A DNA stretch of 64,000 nt, taken from NCBI GenBank assembly GCA_022393335.1, contig JAJEKB010021236.1, positions 249,601-313,600 on the forward strand, given 5' to 3'. Positions within the stretch are counted from its first letter, which is position 1, and every line of letters begins with the position of its first letter. Shown here in pieces: positions 49,080 to 60,290 of this stretch. A model generated the notes under the pieces. That model searched no databases. It was not told where the DNA came from and worked only from the letters and a program-made list of their open reading frames with translations. Source of the stretch: Macrotrachela quadricornifera (Eukaryota; Rotifera; Eurotatoria; Philodinida; Philodinidae). The position numbers and the translations under genes were made by a program.

Positions 49080-50051
49080 GCTAATTGTTGATAATCATCA
49101 AATAGTAATTTTTGTTTTTTTTTGCTTATATTACTATTAAATGATTTTGACAATTCGTGCTGCTTAATTTAAAAGTTATCAACAATATCGAAACTTGTAT
49201 GTTTACTGTTGTAACTTATGCTATTGATTACAAAACCTTCAATGATATTTCAATTTTACAATATTTATTACGTAAATTTAATGATCGAAACAAATTTCAT
49301 TTAACACATCTAAGGATATCGAATTCATTCTCGATATTGTCTTTACTAGTGTTATTTTTACTAAGAAGTAATTGCTAAAATATCTGTGCTTTTATTGCTT
49401 ATATTAATAGTTTTTATCCGGTCTAATGAAAGAGAAAAGACAATAATAAAAGTAACAGAGAAACAAATTATCTTAAACGATTGTTGAGGAAGCGGAAAAA
49501 GAATTATTCACATCCAATGTTTTACATAATCATCAAGTTTTTGAGGATTTATATTTTTGAAATCTTGTTAAAATTTATAGATGAGTTTATAATCAAATAA
49601 GATTTACCTTCTTCAGTGAATTTACTGGTATCAAAGTAAGGAAAAAGGCAGTAATTTTCTATAATAATTCGTAGATTATCCGTACTTTTGACTTTATTTC
49701 ATATAAAAACAAAAGAATCTCACAAATGGTGATGCTATTATTTCATTTTGATCTCTTAATTTTACTATAACCAAATTCATAATTCTTTTCTTTTCTTTCA
49801 CAGATTGCAAAATTTGAATAACAAAAAAAAATTTTCTCAATTGTTTCGCTTCAATAAATGAGAGAGATATTTATATCAAGACACTTGTATTATTCTTAAT
49901 AAAAAATATTTTATAAAAAAAAACCTTGTCTTGTATAATATGGGATAAAATGGAAAATGTTAAAATATATTTACAGAAACAATTTTTTTATATCTGACTA
50001 GAGGAGATACCCACTGCAAAGAGAATATGGTTAAAGTTTTGCACCTTCCAC
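49080..50051. other. Intergenic stretch after the GPCR gene
   Basis: This is AT-rich sequence. The short ORF at 49157-49378 shows no recognisable feature and is probably chance. Nothing else can be supported. Confidence 0.3.
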
Positions 50052-50545
50052 CCGACTTTTTCTGCTGTACATAACACGTCTTTTACAGGACTGTTCCCCG
50101 CTGTGGCTGAACTATCTGCAACAGAAATTTTCCCGTCACCCCTGAAACCTCTATGTCAGGACTTTTACCGGTATGCGTCAGGCATCTTTAACAGGGTTGT
50201 TCCTGCTATGCGTTAGGTATTTGCCATAGAACTGTTCTCGCCGTGCGTGATACCTCTTTCATAGGACTCTTTTTCATCGTACCTGGAACCTCTGCTACAG
50301 AGCTTTTCCCGCCGTGTCTGGAGTATCTTCCACAGAGCATTTTCCATCATGCGTGGAGTATGTTTCACAAAGCTTTTCCCACCGGGCGCAGGGTATCTGT
50401 CACAGAGCATTTTCCACCGTGCATGGGGGTATTTTTCACAGAGCTTTCTCCAACGTGCGTGGAGTATCTTTCACAGAGCTTTTCCCGCTGTGCGTGGGAT
50501 ATCTTTCATAGAACTTTTCCCGTCATGCATGAGGCAACTTCAGTG
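50052..50545. repeat. GC-rich minisatellite, about 13 units of 35-36 bp
   Basis: Diverged tandem units carry the core CACAGAGCTTTTCCCGC followed by a GTGCGTGGAGTATC-like block. Units are clearest from 50185 to 50545 and more decayed towards 50052. Composition is near 50% GC, in sharp contrast to the flanks. Unit length mixes 35 and 36 bp, so all three frames open as long chance ORFs. There are no unique spacers, so it is not CRISPR-like. Confidence 0.8.
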
Positions 50546-50669
50546 GGTTTCCTCTCATCGGGCCCAATCTGACACCCTCACTCGCATCCACTTTGGACAC
50601 GATCGCTCTCAAAATTACATTGAACTGCGTCATTTGATTAGAAAGTGAGTAAGATCACGGTCTCTTACG

Positions 50670-51745
50670 GCTTGGATGAAGTTTCACACACGCCTCCCTT
50701 TCTCACCTCCGATCACTCTCCCGACTTTTCTTAGCATTCAAGGAACTGATGCGGATAGTTCCGTGATGCTATCTCTCACGATGACGAAATACATAGCGAA
50801 CAGACTCATCACAATCTCGATCTGTATTGATCAAGATGAAATTTCACCCAGCCCTTTCGTCACACCCCGTTTGGTGGCTCTAATCCCACGTCGACTTTCC
50901 TCAGGAGCTAAGGAAGTAGTGTATAAAGTTTTCTGACGCTAGCTATCACACAGGCTGAATGCATAGCGAATAGACAAATATTTTTCTTTATATATATAGA
51001 TAAGTCATCGTTGTGAGCCAGGAAAAAGAACAAATACGTTGTTTTTGTGAGTCGTAGAGAACAATTGGATACACCATCGTTGTCAATCAAGGAAACACTC
51101 ATATACATTTTTCTCTTAAAACCTATTAGAAGCTTTCGATTTTCACATTTAGACCAATGAATTATCGATACAAAACTATTAATCCTAGAATCGTAACAAA
51201 TTCGTTAATTTTCTGGAAAATTGACGCAAATTTCATCCTCATATAACTTGGGTGAAATTTCATCCACACTACCCCACCCTACTCTTATTACTGGTCAAAA
51301 TACTCTTAAAAGCAACCTCTAGACTCAGAAAAGCACCCTAAAAAGTTTGGTAACGTTCGCTATTACAGGGCTATCTGGGTGAGATTTCACCCATACCCCT
51401 CACCCAAGTGACCATTCTGACCCCACGTCGACCCTCTCTGGAACCTAGAGAAGCATCGTGGAAAGTTTGGTGATCATGGCTTTTACAGGGACTGAATGCA
51501 TAGCGAACAGACAAACAGACAAACATTCTTCTTTATATACATGGATACTGGAATCCTATTGGTCAGTTACATAGATAGCCTGTAGCAAGTATAGAATTAA
51601 TTTTTTTTCGAAAAAAAGTGTATGTCGACCTTCCCCTGGGTCTATAGAAGATTTCTGGAAAGTTTCAGCTCCTTTGCTCGGACGGCCTTTGAATGCATAG
51701 CGAACAGACAGACAGACATTCTTCTTTATATATATAGATAACGGA
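50670..51745 (+). repeat. Cluster of SINE-like repeat copies (four tails)
   Basis: Partial copies share a body with ATTTCACCC, CCCACGTCGAC and GGAAAGTTT blocks, and a tail ATGCATAGCGAACAGACA followed by CTTCTTTATATATATAGAT. Tails are near 50785-50806 (partial), 50955-51003, 51492-51547 and 51690-51741. The constant tail and variable 5' truncation suggest a retroposed short element. The family name is not known to me. Confidence 0.6.
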
Positions 51746-51789
51746 ACTCGATAAATTAGCTTTGTACTCAACTTTAAGTTAATAATAAT

Positions 51790-52628
51790 TGTGCATAGCT
51801 TATTTATGTTTTTAATATCATGGATTATTTTCTCTTTTATTATTGATTGTTTAATTTATAATTATAGGAAATAAAGAGATAAAATAACTATTCTCCTTTG
51901 CGCTAATATCTATCCATGTATTTTGATGTATATGATAATATTATCATTAATGACTTCCCGAATAACTTAGGAGATATATTTGAACGAGATTTGAATTCAT
52001 CATGAAGTACATTCATAGAATATTTATCTTCATCTTTGTAATATCAATCCAGAAAAGTTCTTTGCTTCGTCTGTATATGTTGTTTTATATATAATTATAG
52101 ACTCTATTCAATTGATTTTAGCTTCTGTACCTATTTTTCCTGGTTTCTTTTTTGACATAATATTATTGGTTTCTCGAATAAACATTGTTGTCACAGTACA
52201 TTTATGAATTTTCATGGTATATTTCGGATTGCACTTAATTCTTGTAGAATTCTTGCGTTCTGATTATTTGTAATCTATATTCATATCATAGTACTTATCT
52301 ATTACGAAGGAAATAATCAAAGACAAACGATTATACGACAACAAATCCAACATCTACTTATTATCTAACGTATTTTTCTCGCTGTCAATGCATTAATCAT
52401 TTTTGGACTAATAAACGTTGTTCTTGTCATAGCATCGACTATCTCTCATGAAAAACATATATTAGATTTTCGTATTACCTGGATCCCACTTACTATATCA
52501 ATGACACGACTTACTATAGGAATATTTTATCTCAAACTTCAATTGAAAATGGTAACAAAATCATGTTATACCTATTGGTGACATAATAACCAAATCAATT
52601 CAAATGAGAAAAAATATTACAAATTGAT
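51790..52628 (+). pseudogene. Decayed duplicate of the two-exon GPCR gene
   Basis: The nucleotide sequence tracks 48080-49075 almost throughout. Shared stretches include GAGATAAAATAACTAT, TATGATAATATTATCATTAA, TCTATTCAATTGATTTTAGC and CCTATTGGTGA. The copy has many in-frame stops, a deletion around the exon 1 end/intron, and frameshifts. It starts inside TM1 of the parent, and the 5' end including the start codon is missing. It is a DNA-level duplicate rather than a processed copy, since intron-like sequence remains before the second-exon homology. It is not expected to make a receptor. Confidence 0.8.
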
Positions 52629-54803
52629 AAGTGAAATTACTAACAACTGCAAAATGATAATATTTATTGCATTTTACAAAAGATTAGTACTGTATTTATG
52701 GTTCAAGATATCATCTGTTTTCTATAGATTTTTAATCTCTCCATCTAACTATAAAATATCGGATAATAATTCATTTTTAAATTGTTTAGAATTTGTAGGA
52801 TACAAATTTTAAAAATAGAATTTTTCTCTCTGTGAATATCAAATTTAGAATTAACATTCCTTATATAAATACTGTTAATACTAAAAAAGATTTGTTTTTC
52901 CTTTCTTTCAGACAATGAATAATAATAAGCCGGGAAGACAACAATTTTTCTTCTTACTCATCAAGAAATGTAAACTAATTCTCGAAAGAACTAGGGCAGA
53001 AGATAAGAAATAAGAAAATACATACAACAACTGGTAGAGAAAAGCCGAGACAAAACAAGAAACAGAACCATTAATACATGTCTAATGCAAGGATACTCTG
53101 CAACAGTATTTATCCGTTTTATTAATTGTTCTTCTCTTACGATGGAACAGTTTAAGACAATTCATCTCGATTTATATTTCTATTTTTCATTCATAGAAGC
53201 ACCTTAGCTTAATTTCCATTAATACAAAACAATCATAACTTCTTATTGATGCTTTAAACTGTGTAGGAACACGATTTAAGAGTATGTAAGCAAGATTGAA
53301 TATTAAAATGTTTCCACATGTGAAATGCGTGCAGATATGCGTATTTCTTGAAACGTATGTGATACATGTGACTATATTGGACAACAAAATCGACGTATCT
53401 TTTTAACATGTGTAGCGCATATAGATAGATATAATGATAGAATGTTTATCAGTCGTATAAGAATAGAACATATTATATTTAAAACGTAAATGAAAACAGT
53501 GATAACTGGCAAATTTAATGATATTTTATTATTCAAAATATTTTTTAATTACAAATAATTTTATATTTTTAAGATGTTGTATTACAATAAAGTTAGTTTC
53601 TTATTCTTTGATTTCTAGGTATTTTGTTTATTTTATACATTGTTTTTTAGCCGTATGTTGTTTTTTTTTTATCTATTCTGTATTCCTACTATCAGATCTT
53701 CTTTATTGCCTATGCGGTAGAGCATATTATACATACCCTTTACTCGGCATCTCCTTATAATTAAGTGTATTATTCATTGATTTGACGTCAATCTGCACGT
53801 AGTATATGAAGATAAGCCACCTGAAGACAGTAAATGTAATATATTGATAAATATATCTTTTTAGTTCCTATAAAAAAGAATGTAGAAAAAACCAAATATA
53901 TTTTTTTTAACTGTCTATCAATCAACATTATATATTATTCGACAAGGAAGATAAGCATATATTTAATTTCATTAGAGAGAAAAAATGATTAATAAAAGAA
54001 GAGATGAAACGGTTTAGACTGATGATATTTTCTTATTCAAATACTAATTCTAACAATAAATAAATAAATCAGTAAATATTAGCAATTTAAGTAAAAATTT
54101 CTTTTTTGCATCATGTGATAGAGCGTGAGCTGCTAATCACAAAAAACGTACGAGTGTAAAAGGAATTTTTTCGCTTTAAAATTTTCTTTTCTAGTAATCA
54201 GGATATGAATTTCAGACATGGGTTTTGTAGATTTTTTTTTCCAATTACCAATTGATCCATTGATTTTTCTTTCATTTCTTTTACTATTCAATGCATATAA
54301 CTATGAAAAGAAGAAGAAAGACGAAAGAGAAAATATATTAAAGATAAAATGATTTTATGAAGTCAGCAGCAACAATAAGGGTCAATTACTTTTTGTACCC
54401 CGTATTTGTTTTTCATCTTTATATGGTAATGAATATTTTAGATTTTTAAGAATGAGAATTTTTTCAAGAACAAGTCACATGTATTTATTGTAATTAAAGT
54501 CCTAGGTGAGACAAGACAAAAAAATCAGTGCAAAATTTCTAGTAGCATTTTCAAAATGAGAATAGCTAAGTACAATATGAAGAAATTTTTTCAAAGACAT
54601 CTTAATCGTAATATAACAACAGTAATGAATTTTGTTCATAATGAAGCTTGTATGATTTGATCCAGAGAAATAAATTTGTAAATATACTTTGAATAAGTCG
54701 TAATACGTACATATATTTTAAAAATGTGCAACATTTATTTTCTATTTCATTCTTTTTCTTTTCAGATTAAGTATTGAAAACTAAGCGTAGACAATTCACT
54801 ATA
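52629..54803. other. Intergenic region between GPCR pseudogene and foldback element
   Basis: AT-rich. ORFs at 52624-52812 and 53518-53760 are low-complexity, hydrophobic by composition and not supported. No repeat or RNA gene was recognised. Confidence 0.3.
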
Positions 54804-55560
54804 ACGACACTAGCTCTAATACTCTATTGATATTGATGGCTCGAATTTTATCGAGTATTCTATATATAGATTGATTTTGTAACTCTATCTAGTTTTATTT
54901 TTACGTTTGTGATGAAGCCACATATTCTATTTCATTCGATTCATCATACCATCTCCCATAACGTTGTACATTGTTTTCTTTCTTTCTTTCATTCTTTCTT
55001 TTATCACGAAAAACTCGTTTTTATTAAATTTTAAGTCAAAATAACTGGAATTCCATCCGTATTTTTTTAATCTTAACCATTCAAACTAAGCTTTTATGTA
55101 ATAAGATTATCATATTTGGAATCAGCATAAACAACTAAGTCAATTCATCTATGTTTTCATTGTTTTAAATGACTGTAGTTTTTGTTCGAATTTTCACCGA
55201 GAAAAAAATGAAAACTTCGAAAACATACATCAACGAACTTAGCTTTTTATGCTGATCCCAAATATCATAATTTTATTACATAAAAATTTAGTTTTGATGA
55301 AGAAAATTGAGAAATACAGGTAGAATTTTAGCTATTTCAGTTCAAGATTTAGTATAAATGATTTTTTGTAATATAAGAAATAGAAAAAAAAACAATACAC
55401 AGCATTGTGGGAGATAGTACGATGAATCGAATGAGATTAAATATTTGATTGCATCACTAACGTAAAAAAAGACTAGATAAGTTTATAAAATCAATCTATA
55501 TCTAGGACACGTCAGGTAACTCGAGGCATCACCACCAATAGAGTTTTAGGGCCTAGAGTC
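54804..55560. mobile_element. Foldback element, about 755 bp, upstream of the first lectin receptor gene
   Basis: The arms are imperfect reverse complements: ACTCTATTGATATTGATG on the left against ACTCTATTGGTGGTGATG from the right, then ATATAGATTGATTTT, CATTCGATTCATC, TTTTTATGTAATAA and GATATTTG/GATCAGCATAA blocks towards a centre near 55190. A TTTC microsatellite lies in the left arm (about 54978-55006). There is no ORF. It ends about 430 bp before the start of the DED-jacalin gene. Confidence 0.75.
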
Positions 55561-55988
55561 GAGTGAACAACATATCTACACTCGGTTTTTTAAGACTTAA
55601 TCGAGAAAAAAAGGTATTCATTCAGGATAAAAAATAGTTTTTCATGATCCGTAGCGTACGTTCTATCAAATGATGTAACAAAAAAAAAGATTGAAAAAAC
55701 TTTACCTTATGTTTAAATTACTTATCCATTATGTTTTTAGGAGCAACAGTGTTATCATTGCTAACTATACTTGTCTGTAGTGAATAATTAAAACATTCAA
55801 TTAATCAAAGTAAGTAACTATATCATGATTTAAAATTATTCTTTCTGAATCGAAATTAAGAATTTAATTATTTTAATTGAAGTATTTTTTACTTGTTTGT
55901 ATAGAATCAAAAAAATTCCTGAAATTCAATTTATTCAAATCAATAGTTTTTAAAGTGATTTTTTTTATATAAAGACAACAATTAATGA

Positions 55989-57770
55989 ATGGATAATCAT
56001 CATTTACGTTCAATTTTATTAAAACTTCAAGATCGTCTTAGTGATAATGATCGACAACGTTTACATTTCTTTCTTGGTGATGATGTACCACGTCGAATTC
56101 GTGATAATCCAACATTAAGTGGTACACTCAATCTTATGGAATCACTTTTTGATCAAGATAAAATTAATGAACGTGATTTTACTTTTCTAATTAATGCCTT
56201 TAAAGAAATTCAATGTATCGATGCTGTCAAACTGCTCAAAGGTATAAATATCATTTCTTCTTTTTTTTTAATTTATAAAAAGAAATATTGATATATCAAA
56301 ATATTCCTACAGGGAACGGACTTCAAACTATTGTTAGTAATAAAAAAAAAATATGAAGAAAAATTTTTTGAAAAATAACTATAGGAAATAAAAAGAACGT
56401 ATAAAACAAATTAATGTTTATTTTATATGATTCATGGTTACAGTTATCACTCCGCATATCGAATTCTATTTTTAACAACAGTGAGAAAATACATTTTTTC
56501 CCTTATATGACAGCTATCATTATGTTATAAATACTTATCATTACATGCCAAGAAATTATATATTCTACGATTTATTTTAATTTATAAAAATTGATTATTT
56601 ATAGCAATGATTAATAGAAATTTATCTTCTTGGAAAAATATTTCTATGTATTCTACATCGTTATTTTCTGTTCATATAGAACATAAAAAACGAATGCAAT
56701 CAATATGGTTAAATCAACCAAGTGTAACATCAATGATTCCATCATTAAATGATCAACTTGTTCAAGATCAAGAAGAAGATAAAAGTGCACCACAAAGTTG
56801 TAAGTGAATTTAATATAGTTATTTAAAATTAATTTATATTTCATTATTTATAAATAGGTTTATATCAGATAAATAATTATGATGATACTACAAAAACTAA
56901 CAATAATAAAAATACAAATATTAATCCAGTATCAATTACTATAAATAATGAAAAATCTTTATCTTCATCATCTGAACAAAATCAATCATTTTATATATCG
57001 TTTAGAATAAATAAATATTTATTATTTATTATTTTATTATTAGTAATTGCATTGGGAACATTAATGATTATTTTTATTATTAAAATTAGTAAAACTAATA
57101 GACCAGATGTTACAAAAGAAAATGGTATTAGTACAGAAGAAGAAGATAAAAGAAGAAAAATTGAAGAATTAAATAATTTAATGAAAATATTAGATGAGAC
57201 AAGTAAAATTATAAAAATTATTTTTTAATTATAATTTAATTTTCTATTCTATTAGATCGTCCATTAATTAAAGCTGGTCAAATATTTGGTAATGGTATTA
57301 ATGGTTATTTCGATGATTCACAGTTACCTGATTTTCGATGTTCTCATTATTTATATGGAATAACTGCTCGTGGTGGTAAAGATGGTTTAGAATCGTATGA
57401 ATTTTTTTACATTTCCTCTGATACTAATCAACCAGAAATACAATCACCAATACATGGTAATCAAAATCTATCAATTAAAAAAAAATTTAAATTTGATAAA
57501 GATGAAAAAATAGAAGAAGTTAATGGATTATTTGTTAATCATACTATTATGTCACTAAATGGTACAAATATAACAAAAACATTTATTACAGGTATTCAAT
57601 TTATAACAAGAGAAACACGTACTCCATCATATAATGATCAAACAGGAAAAGCTTTTTCGGAAAAAATGCCTGGATATACTTTGGGTTATATTACTGGTAA
57701 ATCAAGTCAATACATTGAACAATTACAATTCTTTTGGTATCGAATACTAGACTCAGACGATTCCGATTGA
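55989..57770 (+). CDS. Type II membrane receptor: death-effector-like domain, TM, stalk, jacalin-like lectin (copy A)
   Basis: Exons are 55989-56241, 56605-56799, 56858-57202 and 57256-57770; every intron is phase 1, giving 435 residues. Residues 1-84 (exon 1) fit a death-effector fold: LRSILLKLQDRL, RLHFFLGDDVPRR, INERDFTFLINAFKEI, then CIDAVKLL where DEDs have RxDLL. The linker is low-complexity. One TM helix lies at about 203-226 (YLLFIILLLVIALGTLMIIF), then a short charged coiled coil (EEEDKRRKIEELNNLMKIL). Exon 4 is a jacalin-like beta-prism lectin: FGNGINGYFDD, FKFDKDEKIEEVNG, TGIQFITRETRTPSYND and GYITGKSSQYIEQLQFFWYR. There is no signal peptide, so N-in, lectin-out is predicted. By inference, extracellular glycan binding would cluster cytoplasmic death-fold domains. 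Copy B lies 4 kb downstream. Confidence 0.75.
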
Positions 57771-58623
57771 TACTTATAATAAAAGTTAATAAACAATTGT
57801 TTATATTTTAAGTAATAGAACTTATTTACATGTTTATATATTTATTTGACTCATTATCTAATTATGAGATACGTCTTTAGTAAGCATTTATTATCAGATA
57901 CAAAACGATATCATGTATATAAGTACTACATAAAATTTATTTGAAATAATCAAACAAATCATAATTTGATACGGACTAATTTTGAATAAAAGTTCGAAAT
58001 TATCAAGCTTGAAAATATATAGACATTTATTGGAAAGATAAGATTGATAATAATATATGTATTTAAATGATTTTATCATTTAATAATATATAAAAATGAT
58101 ACTATCATCGTCGAAAAACATTCTATTATACATGATCTATGTATTGTAGTCTTACAACAAATATAATCATTGTTACGAATGCTCAATTTTTATCATTAAG
58201 AGTATTATTTATATTTTTCTCTCGACGCATATAACAGCGTATATTTACAATAAATATATATATAAGTTACAAGAGTTTGATTGATCTATAATATTTGGCT
58301 TTTTGCTTATTATTATCTAAAAATAATCATAAAATTGTCGAAATTTATTTATTACTCATTTAAATGTATGGATATCTTAACGAGTGAAACAGAACAAATG
58401 ATCCTCCGAGTACTTTGCAAATATCTCTTTCATATTTTGACGTATATACTTGAACTCTTTTACAAAAAATAACATATGCAATTCTCTACAAAACCAAGGA
58501 AAAAGAGTTCTTCATACGAATGATTTTAGAATTATATCCGATCAATACTACAATGCTTCAAAATGGCCCACTTTCAAAGCACTGTCTTTTATATTTATGA
58601 TTTTGCACCGATCTTTTGTCCAC
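57771..58623. other. Region between copy A and the composite foldback element
   Basis: This is the 3' flank of copy A. AATAAA-like signals are frequent because of AT richness. The ORFs at 58281-58472 and 58450-58734 have no recognisable domain; the second runs into the terminal repeat at 58624. Confidence 0.3.
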
Positions 58624-60290
58624 ATACAAAATAGACTGAATACTAGTGTCCTGGGGGGACGACTTTTTCCCCTAGTATTTCCATTCTCATGGGAACGGAG
58701 TTTAAAATTGACTATCTTATTTCAATATACATAAAATATTTCTGTCCAATAACTATTTATTTTCAATAACTTTTCTTTTTAGCAGGAAGATACAAATATG
58801 TATCACCACAAAACAGACTAATGATTTATTCTTAAATGCATCATAATTTAATCATTACAGATATTGTTTTCTATTTCACCATCGTTTTCAAAAGTAACAA
58901 TGCCAAGAGCACCTTGTTATACATCGTTATGAATATCTTGTTGTGATAAATTCTTATTACCATCTTTAATTGTTGAAAAGGTTCGTTAGTTCATTAGTAT
59001 AAATCCCTCCTTATAATAGAAACTACACATAGTATTAGAAGCTTCTTTGAATGATTCAATTCACTAGACATGTTAGAAGCCGTCCCACTCTGTTTTAAAT
59101 ACGTTTTGAGAGCCTTTTTTAGAACTTTTATTAGTGTTTTTCGAGTAAAACTTTAAAAATGACGACATTTTAGGGCAAAAATGTGTTCAATTATTAACAT
59201 CTGTCCAAAAAGTCCGTGCGTGTGACTGTTTTTTGAATAGTTCGAGAACGCAAGCAGCTAGAGATCTGTGGTTTTCATCAATTGACAGAGGAGGAGGAGT
59301 TAGGGCGTCTTTTTCTCTGATAATGTGTCAGAGGAAATTCTTTTAAAACTGATCATCTTTGAAAAATATAGAAAAGAATGCATGAGAATGACATACAAAT
59401 ACACATGAAGTTTCGATTATGACCCTGGATATAGGCAGAGAGACTTCAGACCTATAGTTCAAGATGCAATGCAAATTGCTCTCTGATAGCATTGTAACAT
59501 TGACTAAATGAAATCATCTATTTACATGCGCCAATAATAGGGTATTTTGCTGATGTTTTAATCTGATTTTGCATTTTTTTTTGTCATAACAGCTGGATAC
59601 TTCGAAATAAATTTAATAAAACATATAGAAAGTGTATTATGTTTTGAACTATAGATTTAAAGTCTTTCTGCCTAAATCAAGGGTCATAATCGAAACTTCA
59701 TGTGTCTTATATGTCAATTTCATGTATTCTTTTCTATATTGTTCAAAGATGATCAGTTTTAAAAGAATTTCGTCTGACACATTATCAGAGAAAAAGACGT
59801 CCTAACTCCTCCTTTTTCGATTGGTGAAAACCACAGATCTCTAGCTGCTTGCGTTCTCGAGTTATTCAGAAAACAGTCACACGCATGGATCTTTTGGACG
59901 AACATTATTTGACTGTATTAAAATCTAAAAACTTTGATGTCGGAAATTTTTAATAAATTATAGGACGTAATAGAAACTTTTCCAAAAATTTTGGGCGCTA
60001 GAAACTTTAGAAGCCCTCCAAAATTTCTATTACAAAAACAGGAGGTTAGTTCATATGCTACTCTTTTTTCGGTTTTTTATTTCGTCAGTTGATAACAATT
60101 AAATCTCTAAATAATGATAGATTTCGACGTATAAAACATCACGTCGCGAAAAATTGGTACAATACATATATGCCAACGACACTTTCTCATAGATCAATAG
60201 AGCCTTAGAAAATTTCATGGAAACTATGGGAATGGGAATCAGAAAAAGTTGTTCCCGCAGGACACTACTGAATACGCTAGTTTGTAGCTG
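58624..60290. mobile_element. Composite inverted-repeat element, about 1.67 kb, with a nested foldback core
   Basis: Outer terminal repeats are 58624-58702 and 60212-60290. The left contains AGTGTCCTGGGGGGACGACT and the right, reverse complemented, AGTGTCCTGCGGGAACAACT. Nested inside is a longer palindrome with arms about 59200-59480 and 59640-59920. These share GTGTGACTGTTTT, GAACGCAAGCAGCTAGAGAT, TCTTTTAAAACTGATCATCT and CATGAAGTTTCGATTATGAC. There is no transposase ORF. It may be one element with layered repeats or one element inserted in another. It separates the two DED-jacalin genes. Confidence 0.7.

Noticed and set aside
50052..50545. Regularly spaced repeats as a CRISPR array
   Set aside because: Repeats are directly contiguous and diverged, with no unique spacers and no cas genes; the setting is eukaryotic.
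50243..50648. Three overlapping plus-strand ORFs and one minus-strand ORF over the minisatellite
   Set aside because: All frames are opened by the 35-36 bp repeat itself; mixed unit length breaks periodicity by codon, and no start context or domain supports coding.
53518..53760. 80-residue hydrophobic ORF
   Set aside because: F/Y/L-rich as expected from T-rich DNA, with no start context; a vaguely similar ORF at 61618-61830 shows the same bias rather than clear homology.
58450..58734. 94-residue ORF
   Set aside because: Its C-terminal half is the terminal inverted repeat of the composite element, so it is not an independent gene.
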